A DNA stretch of 64,000 bases from Volvox africanus (Eukaryota > Chlorophyta > Chlorophyceae > Chlamydomonadales > Volvocaceae). Of this stretch, positions 1 through 16,000 are shown one piece after another (position 1 is the first letter of the stretch; every line of letters starts with the position of its first letter). The notes beneath the pieces are model-generated. The model saw only the letters and a list, made by a program, of their open reading frames with translations. It made no database searches and had not been told where the DNA came from. The stretch is from the NCBI GenBank assembly GCA_030268105.1, contig BSDZ01000079.1:6098001-6162000 (forward strand), in the 5' to 3' direction. Made by a program: the position numbers and the translations under genes.

Positions 1-2170
1 CAGCAGCACAACCGACAGCATGACCAACTGACAGCACCACAACCGACAGCATGACCAACTGACAGCACCACAACCGACAGGATGACCAACTGACAGCACC
101 ACAACCGACACAAGGACTGACTGACAGCAGCACAACCGACAGCATGACCAACTGACAGCACCACAACCGACAGGATGACCAACTGACAGCACCACAACCG
201 ACACAAGGTCTGACCGACAGCACCACAACCGACAGAAGGACTGACTGACAGCACCACAACCAAAAGGATGACCAACCGGCAGCACCACAACCGACACAAG
301 GTCTGACTGACAGCACCACAACCAAAAGGATGACCAACCGGCAGCACCACAACCAAAAGGATGACCAACCGGCAGCATCACAACCGACACAAGGACTGAC
401 TGACAGCAGCACAACCGACAGCATGACCAACTGACAGCACCACAACCAGCAGAAGGACTGACTGACAGCAGCACAACCGACAGCATGACAACCTGACAGC
501 ACCATAACCGACACAAGGTCTGACTGACAGCACCACAACCGACACAAGGACTGACTGACAGCAGCACAACCGACAGAAGGACTGACTGACAGCACCACAA
601 CCGACAGGAGGACTGACCGACAGCACCACAACCAAAAGGATGACCAACCGGCAGCACCACAACCGACAGGATGACCGACTGACAGCACCACAACCAGCAG
701 AAGGACTGACTGACAGCAGCACAACCGACAGCATGACCAACTGACAGCACCACAACCGACAGGATGACCAACTGACAGCACCACAACCGACACAAGGTCT
801 GACCGACAGCACCACAACCGACAGAAGGACTGACTGACAGCACCACAACCAAAAGGATGACCAACGGGCAGCACCACAACCAAAAGGACGACCAACCGGC
901 AGCATCACAACCGACAGGATCACCGACTGACAGCACCACAACCAGCAGAAGGACTGACTGACAGCAGCACAACCGACAGCATGACCAACTGACAGCACCA
1001 CAACCAAAAGGATGACCAACTGACAGCACCACAACCAGCAGAAGGACTGACTGACAGCAGCACAACCGACAGCATGACAACCTGACAGCACCATAACCGA
1101 CACAAGGTCTGACTGACAGCACCACAGTCGACACAAGGACTGACTGACAGCAGCACAACCGACAGAAGGACTGACTGACAGCACCACAACCGACAGGAGG
1201 ACTGACCGACAGCACCACAACCAAAAGGATGACCAACCGGCAGCACCACAACCGACAGGATGACCGACTGACAGCACCACAACCAGCAGAAGGAATGACT
1301 GACAGCAGCACAACCGACAGCATGACCAACTGACAGCACCACAACCGACATGATGACCAACTGACAGCACCACAACCGACACAAGGTCTGACCGACAGCA
1401 CCACAACCGACAGAAGGACTGACTGACAGCACCACAACCAAAAGGATGACCAACCGGCAGCACCACAACCGACAGGATGACCGACTGACAGCACCACAAC
1501 CAGCAGAAGGACTGACTGACAGCAGCACAACCGACAGCATGACCAACTGACAGCACCACAACCGACAGGATGACCAACTGACAGCACCACAACCGACACA
1601 AGGTCTGACCGACAGCACCATAACCGACAGAAGGACTGACTGACAGCACCACAACCAAAAGGATGACCAACCGGCAGCACCACAACCGACACAAGGTCTG
1701 ACTGACAGCACCACAACCAAAAGGATGACCAACCGGCAGCACCACAACCGACAGGATGACCAACCGGCAGCATCACAACCGACACAAGGACTGACTGACA
1801 GCAGCACAACCGACAGCATGACCAACTGACAGCACCACAACCGACAGGATGACCAACTGACAGCACCACAACCGACAGCATGACCAACTGACAGCACCAC
1901 AACCGACACAAGGACTGACTGACAGCACCACAACCGACAGCATGACCAACTGACAGCACCACAACTGACACAAGGTCTGACCGACAGCACCACAACCGAC
2001 AGAAGGACTGACTGACAGGACCACAACCGACACAAGGACTGACTGACAGCAGCACAACCGACAGCATGACCAACTGACAGCACCACAACCGACAGCATGA
2101 CCAACTGACAGCACCACAACCGACAGGATGACCAACTGACAGCACCACAACCGACACAAGGACTGACTGA
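1..2170. repeat. Higher-order block, partner of 5,798-7,967 (offset 5,797 bp)
   Basis: The order of unit variants from base 1 to about 2,170 recurs from 5,798 to about 7,967, a shift of 5,797 bp or exactly 187 units. Shared uncommon markers include the unit with an ACAACTGACACAAGG tail and the following unit that reads CTGACAGGACCAC. Single-base differences are present, such as an AAGACCAC unit in the second copy. The right-hand ends are approximate, placed where the variant order stops matching. Confidence 0.75.
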
Positions 2171-5125
2171 CAGCACCACAACCGACAGGATGACCAACTG
2201 ACAGCACCACAACCGACACAAGGTCTGACCGAGAGCACCACAACCGACAGAAGGACTGACTGACAGCACCACAACCGACACAACGACTGACTGACAGCAC
2301 CACAACCGACAGGATGACCAACTGACAGCACCACAACCGACACAAGGTCTGACCGACAGCACCACAACCGACAGAATGACCAACCGGCAGCACCACAACC
2401 GACAGCATGACCAACCGGCAGCACCACAACCGACAGCATGACCAACTGACAGCACCACAACCGACAGGATGACCAGCTGACAGCACCACAACCGACACAA
2501 GGTCTGACTGACAGCACCACAACCGACACAAGGACTGACTGACAGCAGCACAACCGACACAAGGACTGACTAACAGCAGCACAACCGACAGAAGGACTGA
2601 CTGACAGCACCACAACCGACACAAGGTCTGACTGACAGCACCACAACCGACACAAGGACTGACTAACAGCAGCACAACCGACAGAAGGACTGACTGACAG
2701 CACCACAACCGACAGAAGGACTGACCGACAGCACCACAACCAAAAGGATGACCAACCGGCAGCACCGCAACCGACAGGATGACCGACTGACAGCACCACA
2801 ACCAGCAGAAGGACTGACTGACAGCACCACAACCGACAGCATGACCAACTGACAGCACCACAACCGACAGGATGACCAACTGACAGCACCACATTCGACA
2901 GGATGACCAACCGGCAGCACCACAACCGACACAAGGTCTGACTGACAGCACCACAATAAAAAGGATGACCAACCGGCAGCACCACAACCGACAGGATGAC
3001 CAACCGGCAGCACCACAACCGACACAAGGACTGACTGACAGAAGCACAACCGACAGCATGACCAACTGACAGCACCACAACCGACAGGATGACCAACTGA
3101 CAGCAGCACAACCGACAGCATGACCAACTGACAGCACCACAACCAGCAGAAAGACTGACCGACAGCACCACAAGCGACAGGATGACCAGCTGACAGCACC
3201 ACAACCGACAGAAGGACTAACAGACAGCACCACAACCGACAGAAGGACTGACTGACAACACCACAACCGACAGCATGACCAACTGACAGCACCACAACCG
3301 ACAGGATGACCAGCTGACAGCACCACAACCGACACAAGGACTGACTGACAGCACCACAACCGACAGGATGACCAACTGACAGCACCACAACCGACACAAG
3401 GTCTGACCGACAGCACCACAACCGACAGAAGGACTGACTGACAGCACCACAACCGACAGAAGGACAGACTGACAGCACCACAACCAAAAGGATGACCAAC
3501 CGGCAGCACCACAACCGACAGGATGACCAACCGGCAGCACCACAACCGACAGCATGACCAACTGACAGCACCACAACCGACACAAGGACTGACTGACAGC
3601 ACCACAACCAAAAGGATGACCAACCGGCAGCACCACAACCGACAGGATGACCAACCGGCAGCACCACAACCGACAGCATGACCAACTGACAGCACCACAA
3701 CCGACACAAGGACTGACTGACAGCACCACAACCGACAGGATGACAAGCTGACAGCACCACAACCGACACAAGGTCTGACTGACAGCACCACAACCGACAC
3801 AAGGACTGACTGACAGCAGCACAACCGACAGCATGACAACCTGACAGCACCACAACCGACACAAGGTCTGACTGACAGCACCACAACCGACACAAGGACT
3901 GACTGACAGCAGCACAACCGACAGAAGGACTGACTGACAGCACCACAACCGACAGGAGGACTGACCGACAGCACCACAACCAAAAGGATGACCAACCGGC
4001 AGCACCACAACCGACAGGATGACCGACTGACAGCACCACAACCAGCAGAAGGACTGACTGACAGCAGCACAACCGACAGCATGACCAACTGACAGCACCA
4101 CAACCGACAGGATGACCAACTGACAGCACCACAACCGACACAAGGTCTGACCGACAGCACCACAACCGACAGAAGGACTGACTTACAGCACCACAACCAA
4201 AAGGATGACCAACCGGCAGCACCACAACCGACACAAGGTCTGACTGACAGCACCACAACCAAAAGGATGACCAACCGGCAGCACCACAACCAAAAGGATG
4301 ACCAACCGGCAGCATCACAACCGACACAAGGACTCACTGACAGCAGCACAACCGACAGCATGACCAACTGACAGCACCACAACCAGCAGAAGGACTGACT
4401 GACAGCAGCACAACCGACAGCATGACAACCTGACAGCACCATAACCGACACAAGGTCTGACTGACAGCACCACAACCGACACAAGGTCTGACCGACAGCA
4501 CCACAACCGACAGAAGGACTGACTGACAGCACCACAACCAAAAGGATGACCAACCGGCAGCACCACAACCAAAAGGACGACCAACCGGCAGCACCACAAC
4601 CGACAGGATGACCGACTGACAGTACCACAACCAGCAGAAGGACTGACTGACAGCAGCACAACCGACAGCATGACCAACTGACAGCACCACAACCAAAAGG
4701 ATGACCAACTGACAGCACCACAACCAGCAGAAGGACTGACTGACAGCAGCACAACCGACAGCATGACAACCTGACAGCACCATAACCGACACAAGGTCTG
4801 ACTGACAGCACCACAGTCGACACAAGGACTGACTGAGAGCAGCACAACCGACAGAAGGACTGACTGACAGCACCACAACCGACAGGAGGACTGACCGACA
4901 GCACCACAACCAAAAGGATGACCAACCGGCAGCACCACAACCGACAGGATGACCGACTGACAGCACCACAACCAGCAGAAGGAATGACTGACAGCAGCAC
5001 AACCGACAGCATGACCAACTGACAGCACCACAACCGACATGATGACCAACTGACAGCACCACAACCGACACAAGGTCTGACCGACAGCACCACAACCGAC
5101 ACAAGGTCTGACTGACAGCACCACA
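1..5125. repeat. Higher-order block, partner of 24,060-29,184 (offset 24,059 bp)
   Basis: This block matches 24,060-29,184 almost unit for unit. The offset is 776 units plus 3 bp, and the 3 bp are the single insertion near 8,632 that lies between the two copies. Shared rare variants include the CACATTCGACAGG unit, the CACAATAAAAAGG unit, the CCGCAACC unit, the GACTCACTGACAG unit (4,331 and 28,390) and the GGAATGACTGAC unit (4,981 and 29,040). The match breaks after about 5,125. Confidence 0.8.
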
Positions 5126-5797
5126 ACCGACACAAGGACTGACTGACAGCAGCACAACCGACAGAAGGACTGACTGACAGCACCACAACCGACAGGAGGA
5201 CTGACCGACAGCACCACAACCAAAAGGATGACCAACCGGCAGCACCACAACCGACAGGATGACCGACTGACAGCACCACAACCAGCAGAAGGACTGACTG
5301 ACAGCAGCACAACCGACAGCATGACCAACTGACAGCAGCACAACCGACAGCATGACCAACTGACAGCACCACAACCGACAGGATGACCAACTGACAGCAC
5401 CACAACCGACACAAGGTCTGACCGACAGCACCATAACCGACAGAAGGACTGACTGACAGCACCACAACCAAAAGGATGACCAACCGGCAGCACCACAACC
5501 GACAGGATGACCAACCGGCAGCATCACAACCGACACAAGGACTGACTGACAGCAGCACAACCGACAGCATGACCAACTGACAGCACCACAACCGACAGGA
5601 TGACCAACTGACAGCACCACAACCGACAGCATGACCAACTGACAGCACCACAACCGACACAAGGACTGACTGACAGCACCACAACCGACAGCATGACCAA
5701 CTGACAGCACCACAACTGACACAAGGTCTGACCGACAGCAACACAACCGACAGAAGGACTGACTGACAGGACCACAACCGACACAAGGACTGACTGA

Positions 5798-7967
5798 CAG
5801 CAGCACAACCGACAGCATGACCAACTGACAGCACCACAACCGACAGCATGACCAACTGACAAGACCACAACCGACAGGATGACCAACTGACAGCACCACA
5901 ACCGACACAAGGACTGACTGACAGCAGCACAACCGACAGCATGACCAACTGACAGCACCACAACCGACAGGATGACCAACTGACAGCACCACAACCGACA
6001 CAAGGTCTGACCGACAGCACCACAACCGACAGAAGGACTGACTGACAGCACCACAACCAAAAGGATGACCAACCGGCAGCACCACAACCGACACAAGGTC
6101 TGACTGACAGCACCACAACCAAAAGGATGACCAACCGGCAGCACCACAACCAAAAGGATGACCAACCGGCAGCATCACAACCGACACAAGGACTGACTGA
6201 CAGCAGCACAACCGACAGCATGACCAACTGACAGCACCACAACCAGCAGAAGGACTGACTGACAGCAGCACAACCGACAGCATGACAACCTGACAGCACC
6301 ATAACCGACACAAGGTCTGACTGACAGCACCACAACCGACACAAAGACTGACTGACAGCAGCACAACCGACAGAAGGACTGACTGACAGCACCACAACCG
6401 ACAGGAGGACTGACCGACAGCACCACAACCAAAAGGATGACCAACCGGCAGCACCACAACCGACAGGATGACCGACTGACAAACCCACAACCAGCAGAAG
6501 GACTGACTGACAGCAGCACAACCGACAGCATGACCAACTGACAGCACCACAACCGACAGGATGACCAACTGACAGCACCACAACCGACACAAGGTCTGAC
6601 CGACAGCACCACAACCGACAGAAGGACTGACTGACAGCACCACAACCAAAAGGATGACCAACGGGCAGCACCACAACCAAAAGGACGACCAACCGGCAGC
6701 ATCACAACCGACAGGATCACCGACTGACAGCACCACAACCAGCAGAAGGACTGACTGACAGCAGCACAACCGACAGCATGACCAACTGACAGCACCACAA
6801 CCAAAAGGATGACCAACTGACAGCACCACAACCAGCAGAAGGACTGACTGACAGCAGCACAACCGACAGCATGACAACCTGACAGCACCATAACCGACAC
6901 AAGGTCTGACTGACAGCACCACAGTCGACACAAGGACTGACTGACAGCAGCACAACCGACAGAAGGACTGACTGACAGCACCACAACCGACAGGAGGACT
7001 GACCGACAGCACCACAACCAAAAGGATGACCAACCGGCAGCACCACAACCGACAGGATGACCGACTGACAGCACCACAACCAGCAGAAGGAATGACTGAC
7101 AGCAGCACAACCGACAGCATGACCAACTGACAGCACCACAACCGACATGATGACCAACTGACAGCACCACAACCGACACAAGGTCTGACCGACAGCACCA
7201 CAACCGACAGAAGGACTGACTGACAGCACCACAACCAAAAGGATGACCAACCGGCAGCACCACAACCGACAGGATGACCGACTGACAGCACCACAACCAG
7301 CAGAAGGACTGACTGACAGCACCACAACCGACAGCATGACCAACTGACAGCACCACAACCGACAGGATGACCAACTGACAGCACCACAACCGACACAAGG
7401 TCTGACCGACAGCACCATAACCGACAGAAGGACTGACTGACAGCACCACAACCAAAAGGATGACCAACCGGCAGCACCACAACCGACACAAGGTCTGACT
7501 GACAGCACCACAACCAAAAGGATGACCAACCGGCAGCACCACAACCGACAGGATGACCAACCGGCAGCATCACAACCGACACAAGGACTGACTGACAGCA
7601 GCACAACCGACAGCATGACCAACTGACAGCACCACAACCGACAGGATGACCAACTGACAGCACCACAATCGACAGCATGACCAACTGACAGCACCACAAC
7701 CGACACAAGGACTGACTGACAGCACCACAACCGACAGCATGACCAACTGACAGCACCACAACTGACACAAGGTCTGACCGACAGCAACACAACCGACAGA
7801 AGGACTGACTGACAGGACCACAACCGACACAAGGACTGACTGACAGCAGCACAACCGACAGCATGACCAACTGACAGCACCACAACCGACAGCATGACCA
7901 ACTGACAAGACCACAACCGACAGGATGACCAACTGACAGCACCACAACCGACACAAGGACTGACTGA
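5798..7967. repeat. Higher-order block, second copy of 1-2,170
   Basis: This is the 187-unit-shifted copy of the window start. It begins with the same CAGCAGCAC unit and keeps the same series of tails to about 7,967, where the next unit carries CAGCAGCAC instead of the CAGCACCAC found at the matching position near 2,170. Differences such as CTGACAAGACCAC near 5,858 and 7,905 are private to this lineage, which shows that the copies have diverged slightly since duplication. Confidence 0.7.
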
Positions 7968-8630
7968 CAGCAGCACAACCGACAGCATGACCAACTGACA
8001 GCACCACAACCGACAGGATGACCAACTGACAGCACCACAACCGACACAATGTCTGACCGACAGCACCACAACCGACAGAAGGACTGACTGACAGCACCAC
8101 AACCAAAAGGATGACCAACCGGCAGCACCACAACCGACACAAGGTCTGACTGACAGCACCACAACCAAAAGGATGACCAACCGGCAGCACCACAACCAAA
8201 AGGATGACCAACCGGCAGCATCACAACCGACACAAGGTCTGACCGACAGCACCATAACCGACAGAAGGACTGACTGACAGCACCACAACCAAAAGGATGA
8301 CCAACCGGCAGCACCACAACCGACACAAGGTCTGACTGACAGCACCACAACCAAAAGGATGACCAACCGGCAGCACCACAACCGACAGGATGACCAACCG
8401 GCAGCATCACAACCGACACAAGGACTGACTGACAGCAGCACAACCGACAGCATGACCAACTGACAGCACCACAACCGACAGGATGACCAACTGACAGCAC
8501 CACAATCGACAGCATGACCAACTGACAGCACCACAACCGACACAAGGACTGACTGACAGCAGCACAACCGACAGCATGACCAACTGACAGCACCACAACC
8601 AGCAGAAGGACTGACTGACAGCAGCACAAC

Positions 8631-8637
8631 CGACGAC
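8631..8637. repeat. Single 3-bp insertion that shifts the 31-bp register
   Basis: A unit here reads ACCGACGACAGCATGAC, with one extra GAC compared with its neighbours. The unit start at 8,588 is 277 x 31 bases from the window start. The start at 8,653 is 279 x 31 + 3. All later starts that were checked keep this +3 offset, up to the last full unit. It is the only net register change seen in the 40-kb array. Confidence 0.85.
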
Positions 8638-10799
8638 AGCATGACAACCTGACAGCACCATAACCGACACAAGGTCTGACTGACAGCACCACAACCGACA
8701 CAAAGACTGACTGACAGCAGCACAACCGACAGAAGGACTGACTGACAGCACCACAACCGACAGGAGGACTGACCGACAGCACCACAACCAAAAGGATGAC
8801 CAACCGGCAGCACCACAACCGACAGGATGACCGACTGACAAACCCACAACCAGCAGAAGGACTGACTGACAGCAGCACAACCGACAGCATGACCAACTGA
8901 CAGCACCACAACCGACAGGATGACCAACTGACAGCACCACAACCGACACAAGGTCTGACCGACAGCACCACAACCGACAGAAGGACTGACTGACAGCACC
9001 ACAACCAAAAGGATGACCAACCGGCAGCACCACAACCAAAATGACGACCAACCGGCAGCACCACAACCGACAGGATCACCGACTGACAGCACCACAACCA
9101 GCAGAAGGACTGACTGACAGCAGCACAACCGACAGCATGACCAACTGACAGCACCACAACCAAAAGGATGACCAACTGACAGCACCACAACCAGCAGAAG
9201 GACTGACTGACAGCAGCACAACCGACAGCATGACAACCTGACAGCACCATAACCGACACAAGGTCTGACTGACAGCACCACAGTCGACACAAGGACTGAC
9301 TGACAGCAGCACAACCGACAGAAGGACTGACTGACAGCACCACAACCGACAGGAGCACTGACCGACAGCACCACAACCAAAAGGATGACCATCCGGCAGC
9401 ACCACAACCGACAGGATGACCGACTGACAGCACCACAACCAGCAGAAGGAATGACTGACAGCAGCACAACCGAGAGCATGACCAACTGACAGCACCACAA
9501 CCGACATGATGACCAACTGACAGCACCACAACCGACACAAGGTCTGACCGACAGCACCACAACCGACAGAAGGACTGACTGACAGCACCACAACCAAAAG
9601 GATGACCAACCGGCAGCACCACAACCGACAGGATGACCGACTGACAGCACCACAACCAGCAGAAGGACTGACTGACAGCAGCACAACCGACAGCATGACC
9701 AACTGACAGCACCACAACCGACAGGATGACCAACTGACAGCACCACAACCGACAGCATGACCAACTGACAGCACCACAACCGACACAAGGACTGACTGAC
9801 AGCACCACAACCGACAGCATGACCAACTGACAGCACCACAACCGACAGGATGACCAACTGACAGCACCACAACCGACAGAAGGACCAACTGACAGCACCA
9901 CAACCGACACAAGGTCTGACTGACAGCACCACAACCAAAAGGATGACCAACCGGCAGCACCACAACCGACAGAATGACCAACCGGCAGCACCACAACCGA
10001 CAGCATGACCAACCGGCAGCACCACAACCGACAGGATGACCGACTGACAGCATCACAACCAGCAGAAGGACTGACCGACAGCACCACATCCGACAGAAGG
10101 ACTGACTGACAGCACCACAACCGACAGGATGACCAACCGGCAGCACCACAACCGACACAACGACTGACTGACAGCACCACAACCGACAGGATGACCAACT
10201 GACAGCACCACAACCGACACAAGGTCTGCCCGACAGCACCACAACCGACACAAGGACTGACTGACAGCACCACAACCAACAGAAGGACTGACTGACAGCA
10301 CCACAACCGACAGAAGGACTGACTGACAGCACCACAACCAAAAGGATGACCAACCGGCAGCACCACAACCGACAGGATGACCAACCGGCAGCACCACAAC
10401 CGACAGCATGACCAACTGACAGCACCACAACCGACACAAGGACTGACTGACAGCAGCACAACCGAGAGCATGACCAACTGACAGCACCACAACCGACAGG
10501 ATGACCAACTGACAGCACCACAACCGACACAAGGTCTGACCGACAGAACCACAACCGACAGAATGACCAACCGGCAGCACCACAACCGACAGCATGACCA
10601 ACCGGCAGCACCACAACCGACAGCATGACCAACTGACAGCACCACAACCGACAGGATGACCAGCTGACAGCACCACAACCGACACAAGGTTTGACTGACA
10701 GCACCACAACCGACACAAGGACTGACTGACAGCAGCACAACCGACAGCATGACAGCCTGACAGCACCACAACCGACACAAGGTCTGACTGACAGCACCA

Positions 10800-13700
10800 C
10801 AACCGACACAAGGACTGACTAACAGCAGCACAACCGACAGAAGGACTGACTGACAGCACCACAACCGACAGAAGGACTGACTGACAGCACCACAACCAAA
10901 AGGATGACCAACCGGCAGCACCACAACCGACACAAGGTCTGACTGACAGCACCACAATAAAAAGGATGACCAACCGGCAGCACCACAACCGACAGGATGA
11001 CCAACCGGCAGCACCACAACCGACACAAGGACTGACTGACAGCAGCACAACCGACAGCATGACCAACTGACAGCACCACAACCGACAGGATGACCAACTG
11101 ACAGCAGCACAACCGACAGCATGACCAACTGACAGCACCACAACCAGCAGAAGGACTGACCGACAGCACCACAAGCGACAGGATGACCAGCTGACAGCAC
11201 CACAACCGACAGAAGGACTAACAGACAGCACCACAACCGACAGAAGGACTGACTGACAGCACCACAACCGACAGCATGACCAACTGACAGCACCACAACC
11301 GACAGGATGACCAGCTGACAGCACCACAACCGACACAAGGACTGACTGACAGCACCACAACCGACAGGATGACCAACTGACAGCACCACAACCGACACAA
11401 GGTCTGACCGACAGCACCACAACCGACAGAAGGACTGACTGACAGCACCACAACCGACAGAAGGACTGACTGACAGCACCACAACCAAAAGGATGACCAA
11501 CCGGCAGCACCACAACCGACAGGATGACCAACCGGCAGCACCACAACCGACAGCATGACCAACTGACAGCACCACAACCGACACAAGGACTGACTGACAG
11601 CACCACAACCAAAAGGATGACCAACCGGCAGCACCACAACCGACAGGATGACCAACCGGCAGCACCACAACCGACAGCATGACCAACTGACAGCACCACA
11701 ACCGACACAAGGTCTGACCGACAGCACCATAACCGACAGAAGGACTGACTGACAGCACCACAACCAAAAGGATGACCAACCGGCAGCACCACAACCGACA
11801 GGATGACCAACCGGCAGCACCACAACCGACAGCATGACCAACTGACAGCACCACAACCAACACAAGGACTGACTGACAGCACCACAACCGACAGGATGAC
11901 AAGCTGAAAGCACCACAACCGACACAAGGTCTGACTGACAGCACCACAACCGACACAAGGACTGACTGACAGCAGCACAACCGACAGCATGACAACCTGA
12001 CAGCACCACAACCGACACAAGGTCTGACTGACAGCACCACAACCGACAGCATGACAACCTGACAGCACCATAACCGACACAAGGTCTGACTGACAGCACC
12101 ACAACCGACACAAGGACTGACTGACAGCAGCACAACCGACAGAAGGACTGACTGACAGCACCACAACCGACAGGAGGACTGACCGACAGCACCACAACCA
12201 AAAGGATGACCAACCGGCAGCACCACAACCGACAGGATGACCGACTGACAGCACCACAACCAGCAGAAGGACTGACTGACAGCAGCACAACCGACAGCAT
12301 GACCAACTGGCAGCACCACAACCGACAGCATGACCAACTGACAGCACCACAACCGACAGGATGACCAACTGACAGCACCACAACCGACACAAGGTCTGAC
12401 CGACAGCACCATAACCGACAGAAGGACTGACTGACAGCACCACAACCAAAAGGATGACCAACCGGCAGCACCACAACCGACACAAGGTCTGACTGACAGC
12501 ACCACAACCAAAAGGATGACCAACCGGCAGCACCACAACCGACAGGATGACCAACCGGCAGCATCACAACCGACACAAGGACTGACTGACAGCAGCACAA
12601 CCGACAGCATGACCAACTGACAGCACCACAACCGACAGGATGACCAACTGACAGCACCACAACCGACAGCATGACCAACTGACAGCACCACAACCGACAC
12701 AAGGACTGACTGACAGCACCACAACCGACAGCATGACCAACTGACAGCACCACAACTGACACAAGGTCTGACCGACAGCACCACAACCGACAGAAGGACT
12801 GACTGACAGCAGCACAACCGACAGCATGACCAACTGACAGCACCACAACCGACAGCATGACCAACTGACAGCACCACAACCGATAGGATGACCAACTGAC
12901 AGCACCACAACCGACACAAGGACTGACTGACAGCAGCACAACCGACAGCATGACCAACTGACAGCACCACAACCGACAGGATGACCAACTGACAGCACCA
13001 CAACCGACACAAGGTCTGACCGACAGCACCACAACCGACAGAAGGACTGACTGACAGCACCACAACCAAAAGGATGACCAACCGGCAGCACCACAACCGA
13101 CACAAGGTCTGACTGACAGCACCACAACCAAAAGGATGACCAACCGGCAGCACCACAACCAAAAGGATGACCAACCGGCAGCATCACAACCGACACAAGG
13201 ACTGACTGACAGCAGCACAACCGACAGCATGACCAACTGACAGCACCACAACCAGCAGAAGGACTGACTGACAGCAGCACAACCGACAGCATGACAACCT
13301 GACAGCACCATAACCGACACAAGGTCTGACTGACAGCACCACAACCGACACAAGGACTGACTGACAGCAGCACAACCGACAGAAGGACTGACTGACAGCA
13401 CCACAACCGACAGGAGGACTGACCGACAGCACCACAACCAAAAGGATGACCAACCGGCAGCACCACAACCGACAGGATGACCGACTGACAGCACCACAAC
13501 CAGCAAAAGGACTGACTGACAGCAGCACAACCGACAGCATGACCAACTGACAGCACCACAACCGACAGGATGACCAACTGACAGCACCACAACCGACACA
13601 AGGTCTGACCGACAGCACCACAACCGACAGAAGGACTGACTGACAGCACCACAACCAAAAGGATGACCAACCGGCAGCACCACAACCGACACAAGGTCTG

Positions 13701-16000
13701 ACTGACAGCACCACAACCAAAAGGATGACCAACCGGCAGCACCACAACCAAAAGGATGACCAACCGGCAGCATCACAACCGACACAAGGACTGACTGACA
13801 GCAGCACAACCGACAGCATGACCAACTGACAGCACCACAACCAGCAGAAGGACTGACTGACAGCAGCACAACCGACAGCATGACAACCTGACAGCACCAT
13901 AACCGACACAAGGTCTGACTGACAGCACCACAACCGACACATGGACTGACTGACAGCAGCACAACCGACAGAAGGACTGACTGACAGCACCACAACCGAC
14001 AGGAGGACTGACTGACAGCAGCACAACCGACAGCATGACCAACTGACAGCACCACAACCAAAAGGATGACCAACTGACAGCACCACAACCAGCAGAAGGA
14101 CTGACTGACAGCAGCACAACCGACAGCATGACAACCTGACAGCACCATAACCGACACAAGGTCTGACTGACAGCACCACAGTCGACACAAGGACTGACTG
14201 ACAGCAGCACAACCGACAGAAGGACTGACTGACAGCACCACAACCGACAGGAGGACTGACCGACAGCACCACAACCAAAAGGATGACCAACCGGCAGCAC
14301 CACAACCGACAGGATGACCGACTGACAGCACCACAACCAGCAGAAGGAATGACTGACAGCAGCACAACCGACAGCATGACCAACTGACAGCACCACAACC
14401 GACATGATGACCAACTGACAGCACCACAACCGACACAAGGTCTGACCGACAGCACCACAACCGACAGAAGGACTGACTGACAGCACCACAACCAAAAGGA
14501 TGACCAACCGGCAGCACCACAACCGACAGGATGACCAACTGACAGCACCACAACCGACACAAGGTCTGCCCGACAGCACCACAACCGACAGAAGGACTGA
14601 CTGACAGCACCACAACCGACAGAAGGACTGACTGACAGCACCACAACCAAAAGGATGACCAACCGGCAGCACCACAACCGACAGGATGACCAACCGGCAG
14701 CACCACAACCGACAGCATGACCAACTGACAGCACCACAACCGACACAAGGACTGACTGACAGCAGCACAACCGAGAGCATGACCAACTGACAGCACCACA
14801 ACCGACAGGATGACCAACTGACAGCACCACAACCGACACAAGGTCTGACCGACAGAACCACAACCGACAGAATGACCAACCGGCAGCACCACAACCGACA
14901 GCATGACCAACCGGCAGCACCACAACCGACAGCATGACCAACTGACAGCACCACAACCGACAGGATGACCAGCTGACAGCACCACAACCGACAGCATGAC
15001 CAACTGACAGCACCACAACCGACAGGATGACCAGCTGACAGCACCACAACCGACACAAGGTCTGACGGACAGCACCATAACCGACAGAAGGACTGACTGA
15101 CAGCACCACAACCAAAAGGATGACCAACCGGTAGCACCACAACCGACACAAGGTCTGACTGACAGCACCACAATAAAAAGGATGACCGACTGACAGCACC
15201 ACAACCGACAGCATGACAGCCTGACAGCACCACAACCGACACAAGGTCTGACTGACAGCACCACAACCGACACAAGGACTGACTAACAGCAGCACAACCG
15301 ACAAAAGGACTGACTGACAGCACCACAACCGACAGAAGGACTGACCGACAGCACCACAACCAAAAGGATGACCAACCGGCAGCACCACAACCGACAGGAT
15401 GACCGACTGACAGCACCACAACCAGCAGAAGGACTGACTGACAGCACCACAACCGACAGCATGACCAACTGACAGCACCACAACCGACAGGATGACCAGC
15501 TGACAGCACCACAACCGACAGCATGACCAACTGACAGCACCACAACCGACAGGATGACCAGCTGACAGCACCACAACCGACACAAGGTCTGACGGACAGC
15601 ACCATAACCGACAGAAGGACTGACTGACAGCACCACAACCAAAAGGATGACCAACCGGTAGCACCACAACCGACACAAGGTCTGACTGACAGCACCACAA
15701 TAAAAAGGATGACCGACTGACAGCACCACAACCAGCAGAAGGACTGACTGACAGCAGCACAACCGACAGCATGACCAACTGACAGCAGCACAACCGACAG
15801 CATGACCAACTGACAGCACCACAACCGACAGGATGACCAACTGACAGCAGCACAACCGACAGCATGACCAACTGACAGCACCACAACCAGCAGAAGGACT
15901 GACCGACAGCACCACAAGCGACAGGATGACCAGCTGACAGCACCACAACCGACAGAAGGACTAACAGACAGCACCACAACCGACAGGAGGACTGACTGAC
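10800..16000. repeat. Higher-order block, partner of about 17,000-22,130 (offset 5,735-6,293 bp)
   Basis: Rare unit variants recur in the same order at a multiple of 31 bp. CAACTGGCAGCACC at 12,304 matches 18,597. CGATAGGATG at 12,881 matches 19,174. CAGCAAAAGG at 13,501 matches 19,794. All three are 6,293 bp (203 units) apart. At other points the offset is 6,014 (near 11,217), 5,735 (near 11,901) or 6,138 (near 15,283), so whole groups of units were gained or lost inside the block after it duplicated. Ends are approximate. Confidence 0.75.
15061..15590. repeat. Local 527-bp (17-unit) duplication inside the array
   Basis: The uncommon series TCTGACGGACAG, then CCATAACC, then CCGGTAGCACC, then CACAATAAAAAGG appears at 15,061 and again at 15,588, 527 bp or 17 units later. 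The related higher-order copy holds it only once, near 21,728. This points to a segmental gain in this copy only, or a loss in the other. Confidence 0.65.
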
